Assembly (NCBI GenBank): GCA_021787565.1
Contig: JAJYLT010000009.1
Span: 1 to 64,000 of the forward strand
Length of the DNA stretch: 64,000 nt
Direction: 5' to 3'
Source: Acidobacteriota bacterium
GTDB taxonomy: Bacteria > Acidobacteriota > UBA4820 > DSQY01
The notes beneath the pieces are model-generated. The model worked only from the letters and a program-made list of their open reading frames with translations. It had not been told where the DNA came from and did no database searches. This document shows, one piece after another, positions 39,768 through 47,897 of this stretch. Made by a program: the position numbers and the translations under genes. Positions within the stretch are counted from its first letter, which is position 1. Every line of letters begins with the position of its first letter.

Positions 39768-40724
39768 ATGGCCGCCATGCCCGACGAGCCTCTCGATCCC
39801 TCCCGCCACCAGCTCATCCTGGGCGATTCGCGCGCCATGCCCTACCTTCCCGACGGGTCGGTCCACCTCGTGGTGACTTCGCCCCCCTACTGGACGCTGA
39901 AGCGCTACAACGAGGTGGAGGGGCAGCTCGGCCACGTGGCCGATTACGAAGAGTTTCTGGAAGCTCTGCGCCAGGTGTGGCGGGAGGTCTTCCGGGTGCT
40001 CGTGCCCGGCGGCCGGCTCGTGTGCGTTGTGGGGGACGTCTGCCTCTCCCGCCGGGCCTTCGGGCGGCACGTGGTCGTGCCCCTGCACGCCGACATCGCG
40101 GTGCTCTGCCGGAAGATCGGCTTCGACAACCTGAATCCCATCATCTGGCACAAGATCGCCAATGCCAACTACGAGGTGAGCAACGGCAGCACCTTCCTCG
40201 GCAAGCCCTACGAGCCGAACGCCATCATCAAGAACGACATCGAGTTCATCCTGATGCAGCGCAAGCCGGGGGGTTATCGCAAGCCCACCCAGGAGCAGAG
40301 GGACCTCAGCCGCATGACCAAGGAGGAGCACGCCGAGTGGTTCCAGCAGTTCTGGAACCTGACGGGCGCCTCCACCAAGCAGCACCCGGCGCCCTTCCCG
40401 TTCGAGCTGGCGCACCGGCTGGTACGGATGTTCTCCTTCCACGGCGACACGGTCCTCGACCCTTTCTGCGGCACGGGCACCACGCTCCTCGCGGCCATGA
40501 AGACGGGGCGCCGCGGCGTCGGCGTGGACGTGGACATCGACTACCTCCGCATGGCGTGGCGGCGGCTTCATCATGAGATGAGCGGCCTCTTCGACCGCGC
40601 CGACGTGGCCTTCTACCGGTCCGTTCCCGATGAGCCCCAGCACGTCGTCCGGGAAGAGTTCCCGCCCGCCTACCACGGCCGGTCCACCGAGAAGCCGAAG
40701 CGAAAGCGCGGCGCCGCCCGATAG
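39768..40724 (+). CDS. Type II DNA methyltransferase, TSPPY-first (beta-like) motif order
   Basis: LILGDSRAMPYLPDGSVHLVVTSPPYWTLKRY (motif IV) ... TVLDPFCGTGTTLLAAMKTGRRGVGVDVD (motif I). Confidence 0.92.
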   Translation: MAAMPDEPLDPSRHQLILGDSRAMPYLPDGSVHLVVTSPPYWTLKRYNEVEGQLGHVADYEEFLEALRQVWREVFRVLVPGGRLVCVVGDVCLSRRAFGRHVVVPLHADIAVLCRKIGFDNLNPIIWHKIANANYEVSNGSTFLGKPYEPNAIIKNDIEFILMQRKPGGYRKPTQEQRDLSRMTKEEHAEWFQQFWNLTGASTKQHPAPFPFELAHRLVRMFSFHGDTVLDPFCGTGTTLLAAMKTGRRGVGVDVDIDYLRMAWRRLHHEMSGLFDRADVAFYRSVPDEPQHVVREEFPPAYHGRSTEKPKRKRGAAR

Positions 40725-40778
40725 GCCCGCAGCCGGACATGGCCGCTCCACCCTCCATCGCGCCGGACCTGTCGCGCC

Positions 40779-40911
40779 CTCCTCACCTCATCACCTCCTC
40801 ACGGTGTCGCTCTGTGGAGAGCGCTCCTGCGGCTGAATGCCTCGCCTTCGAAGGCCTCCCCCCGCCTTCATCACCTCATCACCTCATCACCTCATCACCT
40901 CATCACCTCCC
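40779..40911 (+). repeat. Composite intergenic repeat copy: octamers + REP-like hairpin + TTCGAA block + octamers
   Basis: (CTCCTCAC/CTCATCAC)3, GTCGCTCTGTGGAGAGCGCTCCTGC, TGAATGCCTCGCCTTCGAAGGCCTCCCCCCGCC, (CTCATCAC)4-5. Confidence 0.85.
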
Positions 40912-41073
40912 CCCCCAGCCCCCTTGCAACAAAGAGAGCCTCCGTGGTGTTATCATTGGCGCATAGCACAGGGTTGACCGGGGCCGTTGGGAGACGGTGA
41001 AGGTGGCGGTGGACGAGACGGGGCGGCTGGGCGCGGGGGTTCGCCGGCCGCGGACGGCTCCCGAGGAGGTCCC

Positions 41074-41922
41074 ATGAGCGACGGCGTCCAGAACCAGCCC
41101 GGCGCGGCCCAGGCCCCGTTGGAGCGGATCCAGTGTCAGTGGTGTCAGGGGCAGAACGAGAAGACGGCCACGAGCTGCCGCTTCTGCGGGGCGCCCCTGG
41201 ACGTGCGGAACCTGGTGAGCGAGTCCGGCTGGCGCGAGGCGCCCCGGCTTCGCGACATGACCGAGATCCACTTCGGCGAGAGCACCTGCCAGGTGGAGGG
41301 AGAGATCGTCCCCGTGGCGGAGATCCACATCGCCTCGGGCGACTCGGTCTACTTCGAGCACCACGTCATGCTCTGGAAGGAGGAGTCTGTTCCTCTCACG
41401 ACCCTCCAGCTCCCCGGCGGCATCAAGCGGGTGCTGGCCGGCATGCCCTTCATCATCAGCGTGGCCTCGGGACAGGGCCGCATCGCCTTCTCGCGCGACG
41501 CCACCGGCGAGCTGGTGGTGCTGCCGCTCCACCCGGGCATGGAGCTGGACGTGCGGGAGCACTCCTTCCTCCTGGCCTCGCACACCATCCAGTACTCCTT
41601 CGTGCGGATCAAGGGGCTGGCCAACATCCTCTTCGGCGGGCAGGGCATGTTCATGGACCGCTTCGTCACCGCCAGCGCCCCGGGCCTGCTGATTCTCCAC
41701 GGTTACGGCAACGTCTTCGAGCGGACCCTGAAGGCGGGCGAGAGCATCCTCCTGGAGCCGGGCGCCTTCCTCTACAAGGACTCGACGGTGACCATGGCGG
41801 TCCAGCAGCAGAAGCTCACCTCGGGCTTCTTCGGCGGCTTCGGCATGAGCCTGGCGAAGATGACGGGCCCCGGGCGGGTGGGCATCCAGTCCATGTACGT
41901 GCACCACGCCTCGGGCGAATAG
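41074..41922 (+). CDS. Zinc ribbon + AIM24 family protein (paralog 1)
   Basis: CQWCQGQNEKTATSCRFCGAPLDVR..; AIM24-like ASGDSVYFEHHVMLWKE..GRIAFSRDATGELVVLPLHPG. Confidence 0.85.
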   Translation: MSDGVQNQPGAAQAPLERIQCQWCQGQNEKTATSCRFCGAPLDVRNLVSESGWREAPRLRDMTEIHFGESTCQVEGEIVPVAEIHIASGDSVYFEHHVMLWKEESVPLTTLQLPGGIKRVLAGMPFIISVASGQGRIAFSRDATGELVVLPLHPGMELDVREHSFLLASHTIQYSFVRIKGLANILFGGQGMFMDRFVTASAPGLLILHGYGNVFERTLKAGESILLEPGAFLYKDSTVTMAVQQQKLTSGFFGGFGMSLAKMTGPGRVGIQSMYVHHASGE

Positions 41923-41931
41923 GAGGGGGCC

Positions 41932-42849
41932 ATGGCGGACCAGAACGCACCGGCCGCCGGCCGGACCTACACCTGCCCTTACTGCGGCGCCGCGGGCGAC
42001 GGCACGGCCCTCTCCTGCCCGGGCTGCGGCTCGCCCATCGACGTGCGCTCCATCGTCTCCCCCGCGCACTGGAGCGAGGCCCCGGGGCAGAAGGACATGG
42101 CCAAGCTCAAGTTCGGCGACTCCATCTGCCAGATCGAGGGGACCTACGTGCCCGTGGCCGACCTTCAGCTCGCCGCGGGCGACGGCGTCTACTTCGCCCA
42201 CCACGTGCTCCTCTGGATGGACGGCCAGGTCCAGGTGGGCGCCATGCCCCTCAAGGGGGCCTTCAAGCGCATGCTCGCCGGCATGCCCATCGTCATGACC
42301 GAGGCCAAAGGGCCGGGGCGCATCGCCTTCTCGCGGGACGCGCCCGGCGAACTGCTGGCCCTGCCCCTGCAGAAGGGGGACGCGGTGGACGTGCGCGAGC
42401 ACCTGCTCGTGGTGGCGACCCACTCGGTGGCCTACGACTGGTTCCAGACGAACATCTGGTACAAGGTCCGCATCCAGAAGGGCAACGAGACGGAGACCGA
42501 GACCTTCTATCCCGTGGGCATGCTCATGGACCGCTTCACCGCCTCCGCCGGCCCCGGCTTCCTCCTGATCCACGCCTCGGGCAACGTCTTCGTGCGCAAC
42601 CTCCGGCAGGGAGAGACCATCCTCATCAAACCCACCTCGCTCCTCTACAAGGACCCGAGCGTGCAGATGCAGCTCCACTTCGAGCACCCGAGCCAGACCT
42701 TCAGCTTCTTCGGCGGCTACGGCCAGCGCTACACGTGGCTGAGGCTGCACGGCCCCGGCCGCGTGGGCGTCATGTCGGCCTTCGAGCCCGTCGAGGGCGA
42801 GCACGCCCAGCTCGTGGGCTTCTCCCCCGCCACCGAGACGAGGTGGTAG
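41932..42849 (+). CDS. Zinc ribbon + AIM24 family protein (paralog 2)
   Basis: CPYCGAAGDGTALSCPGCGSPIDVRSIV..; GDGVYFAHHVLLWMDGQVQ..GRIAFSRDAPGELLALPLQKG. Confidence 0.85.
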   Translation: MADQNAPAAGRTYTCPYCGAAGDGTALSCPGCGSPIDVRSIVSPAHWSEAPGQKDMAKLKFGDSICQIEGTYVPVADLQLAAGDGVYFAHHVLLWMDGQVQVGAMPLKGAFKRMLAGMPIVMTEAKGPGRIAFSRDAPGELLALPLQKGDAVDVREHLLVVATHSVAYDWFQTNIWYKVRIQKGNETETETFYPVGMLMDRFTASAGPGFLLIHASGNVFVRNLRQGETILIKPTSLLYKDPSVQMQLHFEHPSQTFSFFGGYGQRYTWLRLHGPGRVGVMSAFEPVEGEHAQLVGFSPATETRW

Positions 42850-42895
42850 GGCGGGCGCGCCTCTTCTGGCCGCCTCATGGCATGCGATCCGGCGA

Positions 42896-42927
42896 GCAAG
42901 GCCCGTCCCCGGCGGGACGGGCCTTGC
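42896..42927 (+). terminator. Strong intrinsic terminator after AIM24 pair
   Basis: GCAAGGCCCGTCCC-CGGC-GGGACGGGCCTTGC. Confidence 0.75.
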
Positions 42928-43056
42928 TCCGTCCGAAGCCCCTCTTGCCGGAAGGAGCATTCCGGCGCGTCTCGCGGGGGCGGGAACGGCGGGACCCCGT
43001 GCCGGAAGCCCGCTGAAGGAGGCCACGGGGTGACAGACGGTGAAGGGGCGCCGGCG

Positions 43057-43240
43057 GGAGTCAGAGAAAGAGCCCGCCTCCCCGATCTCCCTGTGATAAC
43101 CCCTGGCCCTCCACATGCAGAGCGGTGACTCCGGTCACGCCGGGGAAGTCAGAGGAAGAGCCCACCTCCCCGATCTCCCCGATCTCCCTGTGAGAACCCC
43201 TGGCCCTCCCCATGCAGAGCGGTGATTCCGGTTACGCCGG
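43057..43240 (+). repeat. Tandem direct repeat, two ~85-97 bp units
   Basis: GGAGTCAGAGAAAGAGCCC..CATGCAGAGCGGTGACTCCGGTCACGCCGG and GGAAGTCAGAGGAAGAGCCC..CATGCAGAGCGGTGATTCCGGTTACGCCGG. Confidence 0.85.
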
Positions 43241-43455
43241 CGCGGCCAAGGGCCGGCCGCGGGCTGAGGCGGGTGGGTGCGTCCATTGGGGAGCGCCGTG
43301 CGCCTGGGGCATCTGGCGCTCGGCGGGATCGCCCTGGCCATGGCGGCGGGCCACTGGCGCAACGGCATCGGCCGGGAGGAGTACCTGCGGATCGTGCCGC
43401 CCGCCATGCAGCGCTACCCGGTTCAGGAAGGGGAGGGAGACGGTACGCGCTCTCC

Positions 43456-43761
43456 CTAGAACGGAATCTTGCCGGTGAGGATGGAGAAGAACATCACCCA
43501 GTCGCCCGCCAGGCTGTAGAGCGGGTAGGTGAAGGTGGCCGGCCGGTTCTTCTCGAAAACGAAGTGGCCCAGCCAGGCGAAGCCGTAGCCCGCCACGGGC
43601 ATGAGGAGCAGAAGCCACCAGATTCTCGTGATCGCGGCCGAGGCCAGGAGGGCGAGCACCAGGAGGCTACCGATGAAGTGGAGCCTCCGGCAGGTGCGGT
43701 TGCCGTGCTCCGAGAGGTAGAAGGGGTAGAACTCCGCGAAGCTCGCGTACCGCTGGGCCAT
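43456..43761 (-). CDS. DUF962 (Mpo1-like) membrane protein
   Basis: FAEFYPFYLSEHGNRTCRRLHFIGSLLVLAL...GYGFAWLGHFVFEKNRPATFTYPLYSLAGDWVMF. Confidence 0.9.
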   Translation of the reverse strand: MAQRYASFAEFYPFYLSEHGNRTCRRLHFIGSLLVLALLASAAITRIWWLLLLMPVAGYGFAWLGHFVFEKNRPATFTYPLYSLAGDWVMFFSILTGKIPF

Positions 43762-43770
43762 GGTCGCCTC

Positions 43771-44175
43771 TCAGCCCGGGGCCGGGCCCTCGACGCGGGT
43801 GCCCGTGCCCTCCCCGCCCTCCAGCGGAGCCAGGGCGAAGAGGTAGTCCTTCACGGGGCGTCCCGACAGGAGGTGCTCCTGGATGATGCGCTCCAGGACC
43901 TCGGGCGTGCAGGAGTGGTACCAGGCGCCCTCGGGGTAGACCACGGCGATGGGGCCCCGGCGGCAGATCTTCAGGCAGTTGGCCTTGGTCCGGCGGACCC
44001 CGCCCGGCCCCGCCAGCTTCAGCTCGTCGAGCCGGCGCTTGAGGTAGGCCCAGGACTCGAGCCCGGCCTCCTTCTGGCAGCACTTCGGCTTGGTCTGGTC
44101 GCAGCAGAGGAAGATGTGGTGACGCAGGCGGGGGATGCCCAGCGCCTCGGTGATCCGCTCCAGTGTCTCGTCCAT
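43771..44175 (-). CDS. Thioredoxin-like [2Fe-2S] ferredoxin family protein
   Basis: [34 protein letters not shown]...[41 protein letters not shown]. Confidence 0.9.
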   Translation of the reverse strand: MDETLERITEALGIPRLRHHIFLCCDQTKPKCCQKEAGLESWAYLKRRLDELKLAGPGGVRRTKANCLKICRRGPIAVVYPEGAWYHSCTPEVLERIIQEHLLSGRPVKDYLFALAPLEGGEGTGTRVEGPAPG

Positions 44176-44235
44176 GGGTCCGCTCCTGGCGCAAGGAACA
44201 TGGGAAGGCGGCCAAATCTTCCAGCCTGCCGCTGA

Positions 44236-44850
44236 CTAGGCCCGGCACCTCGCGCACAGCACCGTCACGTCATCGCGCAGGGCGGCACCCGACACGAAGG
44301 CCGCGACGGCCGCGTGGAGGGCCTGCACCGCCAGCCACCACGAGCCGTCCTTCCCGGGGATGAGGTCGTAGCAGTCTCCACCCACCTCCAGGCAGGGCTT
44401 CCAGAGCACGGCCAGCTCCAGCTCCCGCACCCGGTTCAGGTCCTTCGGGCAGAGGGCGCGCTGGATGTCGGTGGCGAGCTGCAGCTCCTTGCGCATGCGC
44501 TCGCGCTCCAGGATGGCGCGATGCTGGCGCGCCGTCTCCAGGGCCAGGGCGAAGGGGACCCCCAGCTCCGCCAGGAACCGGACGTCCTCCCGGCCGAATC
44601 CGTTTCGGCGGCGGTTCAGGGGTTGCAGGACCGCCACGAGCTCCCCGTCGCGGTCCCGGAGGAAGAGGCTGCCGCGCTCGGCCCCGATGCGCTCGGCGGC
44701 CATGGCCACGATGCGCTCGGCGATCACGTGCAGGTCGAGGGTCTGGTGGGTGAGGGCGCCCGCCTCCACCACGGCCCCCAGGCGGCGCACCCGCTCGCGG
44801 AGGGCGGCGACGCCCCGGGCTCCCCTGGATGGATTGGATGATCGGCTCAT
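44236..44850 (-). CDS. GAF - SpoIIE-type phosphatase with apparent internal deletions
   Basis: GAF SLFLRDRDGELVAVLQPLN; RMRKELQLATDIQRALCPKD; GGDCYDLIPGKDGSWWLAVQ directly joined to ALRDDVTVLCARCRA. Confidence 0.65.
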   Translation of the reverse strand: MSRSSNPSRGARGVAALRERVRRLGAVVEAGALTHQTLDLHVIAERIVAMAAERIGAERGSLFLRDRDGELVAVLQPLNRRRNGFGREDVRFLAELGVPFALALETARQHRAILERERMRKELQLATDIQRALCPKDLNRVRELELAVLWKPCLEVGGDCYDLIPGKDGSWWLAVQALHAAVAAFVSGAALRDDVTVLCARCRA

Positions 44851-44926
44851 GGCGCTCCCAGCATCACCGACGGGCGTATGGCTCCACCCTACCGCGGGCG
44901 GTCACTCGGGCGCAACGACAGCCCGC

Positions 44927-45817
44927 TCAGGCCTCCCCCGCCACCGGCCGGAAGCCCTCGCCGAGCACCTCGTGGGCCTCGGACACCACGACGAAGGCCA
45001 GGGGGTCCACCTCGGCGATGATCCTCTTGAGGGCCATGATCTGGACGCGGGAGACCACCACGTAGAGGACGGGCCTCGGCTCGCGGCTGTAGCCCCCCCA
45101 GCCCTGGAGCACGGTCACTCCCCGGCCCACCTGGTTGAGGATGGCCTCCCGGACCTCCTCCGTCTTCTTGCTCACGATGAGCACCGACCGGGCGTAGCCG
45201 AGCCCCTCCACGACCGTGTCGAGCACGCGGCTGGAGATGTAGTTCACGATGAGCGCGTAGAGCACCGGCACGAGGCCGACCACGGGGATGGCGGCCAGTA
45301 GGATCAACGTGTTGCTCACGAGGAAGACCTGGCCGAAGGGGATGCGGCGGTAGCGGTGGAGGAGCTGGGCGATGATGTCCGTGCCGCCGGTGGTGCCGCG
45401 CCCCCGCAGCACCAGCCCGATGCCGAAGCCGTCCACCAGCCCCCCGAAGATCGTGTAGATGAGCGGATCGCCGTGAATGGCCGGCAGGAGGGGCTGGAGC
45501 AGGTCGATGCCGAAGCTCATCACCACCGTGGCGTAGATGGTCCTCAGAAGGACCTTGTAGCCGCCGCCCCACCGGAGGCCCGCCACGAGCAGGGGCACGT
45601 TGAGCGCCAGGGTGACGAGCCCCACCGGCCACTTCCAGAGGAAGAAGGCGAGCATGGCGAGGCCCGTCACGCCGGCCGAGACCACGTGGTTCGGCGTCAG
45701 GAACAGGTCCACCCCCGCCGCCACGATGAGCGCGCCCGCGGTCAGGAGCAGGTAGTCCCCCGCCAGGCGGAATCCCCTTCGCACCAGGATGCGCCGCACG
45801 GCCTTCCTCATGAGCAC
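44927..45817 (-). CDS. YitT family (DUF2179) membrane protein
   Basis: DYLLLTAGALIVAAGVDLFLTPNHVVSAGVTGLAML...RGTTGGTDIIAQLLHRY..C-terminal DUF2179 VVVSRVQIMALKRIIAEVDPLAFVVVSEAHEVLGEGF. Confidence 0.9.
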   Translation of the reverse strand: MLMRKAVRRILVRRGFRLAGDYLLLTAGALIVAAGVDLFLTPNHVVSAGVTGLAMLAFFLWKWPVGLVTLALNVPLLVAGLRWGGGYKVLLRTIYATVVMSFGIDLLQPLLPAIHGDPLIYTIFGGLVDGFGIGLVLRGRGTTGGTDIIAQLLHRYRRIPFGQVFLVSNTLILLAAIPVVGLVPVLYALIVNYISSRVLDTVVEGLGYARSVLIVSKKTEEVREAILNQVGRGVTVLQGWGGYSREPRPVLYVVVSRVQIMALKRIIAEVDPLAFVVVSEAHEVLGEGFRPVAGEA

Positions 45818-45925
45818 CTCCGCAGTGTGTAATCAGTTGCTGCGGGCATCCTATACCCGCCGGGGGAACTGGCCCACGGGTCCGGAACGGGCATTCGGGT
45901 GCGGCCCGTCCCCCGAAACCGGGCT

Positions 45926-47614
45926 TCACCGCACGGGCGCGTTCAGGGCCGCAAGGAACTCCACGAAGCTGCCCGCGCCTCCGGCCTTGTCCGTGGCCTC
46001 CTGGCGGCCGAACCGGGTCTCGATGTCGCCCATGACATCCAACAGCGACTGCGAGTCCCCCCCGGGCGTCAAGACGAGGAAAATCACGCGGGCGGGCTTG
46101 CCATCGGGGGAGTTGAAATCGATGCCCTCCTCGCTCAGCCCCGCGGCCACGGCCGGCTTTTCCAAGCCGGGGACGGCTGCGTACGCTGCGGCCACCCCGT
46201 TTTCCAGCCCGATGGCCGTCACCTTCGCGTTGTTCCAGGCGATTCGGAAGAGGGTCTCTGGAGAACATCCGGTCGCCTCCCCCGCCAGCGCGCACAATTC
46301 CCTAAGCGTTCCATGCCGCGTCCTGGAAACCATGCCCGGCAGGAAGAGCTTCGCTGAGACCACCTCCTGCAGGCGGGTCACGCGGCGGCGGCGGAGCAGG
46401 AGGGTGAGGGCGGGCCCGGACAAGAGGGAGGTGGCGATGGCCATGATGACCAGCGCCACGAACATTTTATCCCGGATGATGTCGGCGCGAAGGGCGAGGA
46501 TTCCAAGGATGATTTCCATGGCTCCCCTGGCGTTCATGGCGAAGGCGACCGCCCAGGCGGAGCGCGGTCTCATGCCGGCGATCCTGGCTCCGAGCCACCC
46601 GCCCGCGAGCTTGCCGACGCAGGCCAGGAGAAAGATCACCAGGACGGTAGGAGCGTTGAAGTGCGCGAGGAAATCGAGCCGCAGGCCGATACCGGCGAAG
46701 AAGAGGGGGGCGAAGACGTTGGTCACGATCTGGTGAATGTGTTCCCGCGTCTGTTCCCGGAGGTGGCTCGACTCGCCGATGGCAATGCCCATGATGAACG
46801 CGCCAAAGATGGCGTCGATCCCCACGAACTCCGTAAACGCGGCGGCCGCCAGCGTCAGCGTAAAGATGAATCCCAACACGCCTCCTGGCCAGGAAGCGTG
46901 GGCCTGGATCCACGGAAGCGCCCGGTGGATCAGCCACCGGCCCGCGGTCAGCACCACCACCACGAATAGGACGGTAAGCCCGATTCCCGCCAAGGTGGCG
47001 GAAGGCGATGCGGCGTTCACCATGCCCATTACGAGCGCGAAGAGGGTCCAGCCCACGAGGTCGTTGGCCATGGCCGACGTCATGATCAACGCCCCCAGGT
47101 CCGTCTTCATCAGCTTCAGATCCATGAGGACCTTCGCGATCACCGGCAGAGCCGAGATGGAGAGGGCCGTGCCGATGAAGAGCGCGAAGATCAGCGGATC
47201 CGCCCCTGCGTCTATTCCCACGAGGCGAGGGAAAAACCAGGCCATCGCGATTCCAAACGTGAAGGGTATGATGATGCCGAAGAAGCTGACGGAGAGAGCC
47301 CGCTTGCCCTGGCGGAAGACCTTGCTCAGGTCCACCTCGATCCCCGCCACCAGCAGGAAGAGCACGACTCCGACGTTCTCGATGGCGCTCAGTCCCAGCG
47401 CCGCCGGCCCTGCCTTGGGAAAGAGCCACGATCCATAAGCGGGCAAGAAATGGCCCAGCACGGTCGGCCCGAGCAGGATGCCCGCCAGGATTTCACCCAG
47501 CACGGAGGGCTGGCGCACCTTGCGGGCGAGTTCCCCCGCAAGCCTGGCGCCGCCCAGCAGAACGGCCAAGGAGAGAAACATGACGGTTATGTCGGGCGGG
47601 GTAAAGTGCGACAT
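45926..47614 (-). CDS. Cation:proton antiporter (CPA2/Kef-type)
   Basis: MSHFTPPDITVMFLSLAVLLGGARLAGELARKVRQPSVLGEILAGILLGPTVLG, ~12 TM, C-term soluble domain. Confidence 0.92.
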   Translation of the reverse strand: MSHFTPPDITVMFLSLAVLLGGARLAGELARKVRQPSVLGEILAGILLGPTVLGHFLPAYGSWLFPKAGPAALGLSAIENVGVVLFLLVAGIEVDLSKVFRQGKRALSVSFFGIIIPFTFGIAMAWFFPRLVGIDAGADPLIFALFIGTALSISALPVIAKVLMDLKLMKTDLGALIMTSAMANDLVGWTLFALVMGMVNAASPSATLAGIGLTVLFVVVVLTAGRWLIHRALPWIQAHASWPGGVLGFIFTLTLAAAAFTEFVGIDAIFGAFIMGIAIGESSHLREQTREHIHQIVTNVFAPLFFAGIGLRLDFLAHFNAPTVLVIFLLACVGKLAGGWLGARIAGMRPRSAWAVAFAMNARGAMEIILGILALRADIIRDKMFVALVIMAIATSLLSGPALTLLLRRRRVTRLQEVVSAKLFLPGMVSRTRHGTLRELCALAGEATGCSPETLFRIAWNNAKVTAIGLENGVAAAYAAVPGLEKPAVAAGLSEEGIDFNSPDGKPARVIFLVLTPGGDSQSLLDVMGDIETRFGRQEATDKAGGAGSFVEFLAALNAPVR

Positions 47615-47897
47615 AACCCTGAACTCCTCCCGAAAGATCGCCGGTTCGGTACCCGCGGGTAGCAACCGAGGTACGCACAGGCCGGCCAGAGGCACCCAGG
47701 CCCTCGGCCGGCCGCCGATAGAAGGAAGTCTACCATGAGGCCCATCGGCGCCGGGACGCCGTGTTTCGCCGGGGGCGAAACACGAAGCGCATCGGTACCC
47801 GTCGAAGGGGCGCGGATCATGAAAAAAGAGGGGCGGAACGGGTCCGCCCCTCACGCAAAAGGAGAGTCAGCTCTTTGCAAAGGCCATCCGGGCCCAC

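Noticed and set aside
40867-40911. (CTCATCAC)n arrays considered as CRISPR
   Set aside because: Octamers are directly adjacent without spacers and no cas genes are present; better described as microsatellite-like composite repeats.
43057-43240. Tandem ~90-bp repeat considered as CRISPR
   Set aside because: Only two units, whole unit duplicated, no unique spacers.
43277-43459. 60-aa ORF after the tandem repeat
   Set aside because: Possible small membrane protein but no RBS or family support sufficient for a call.
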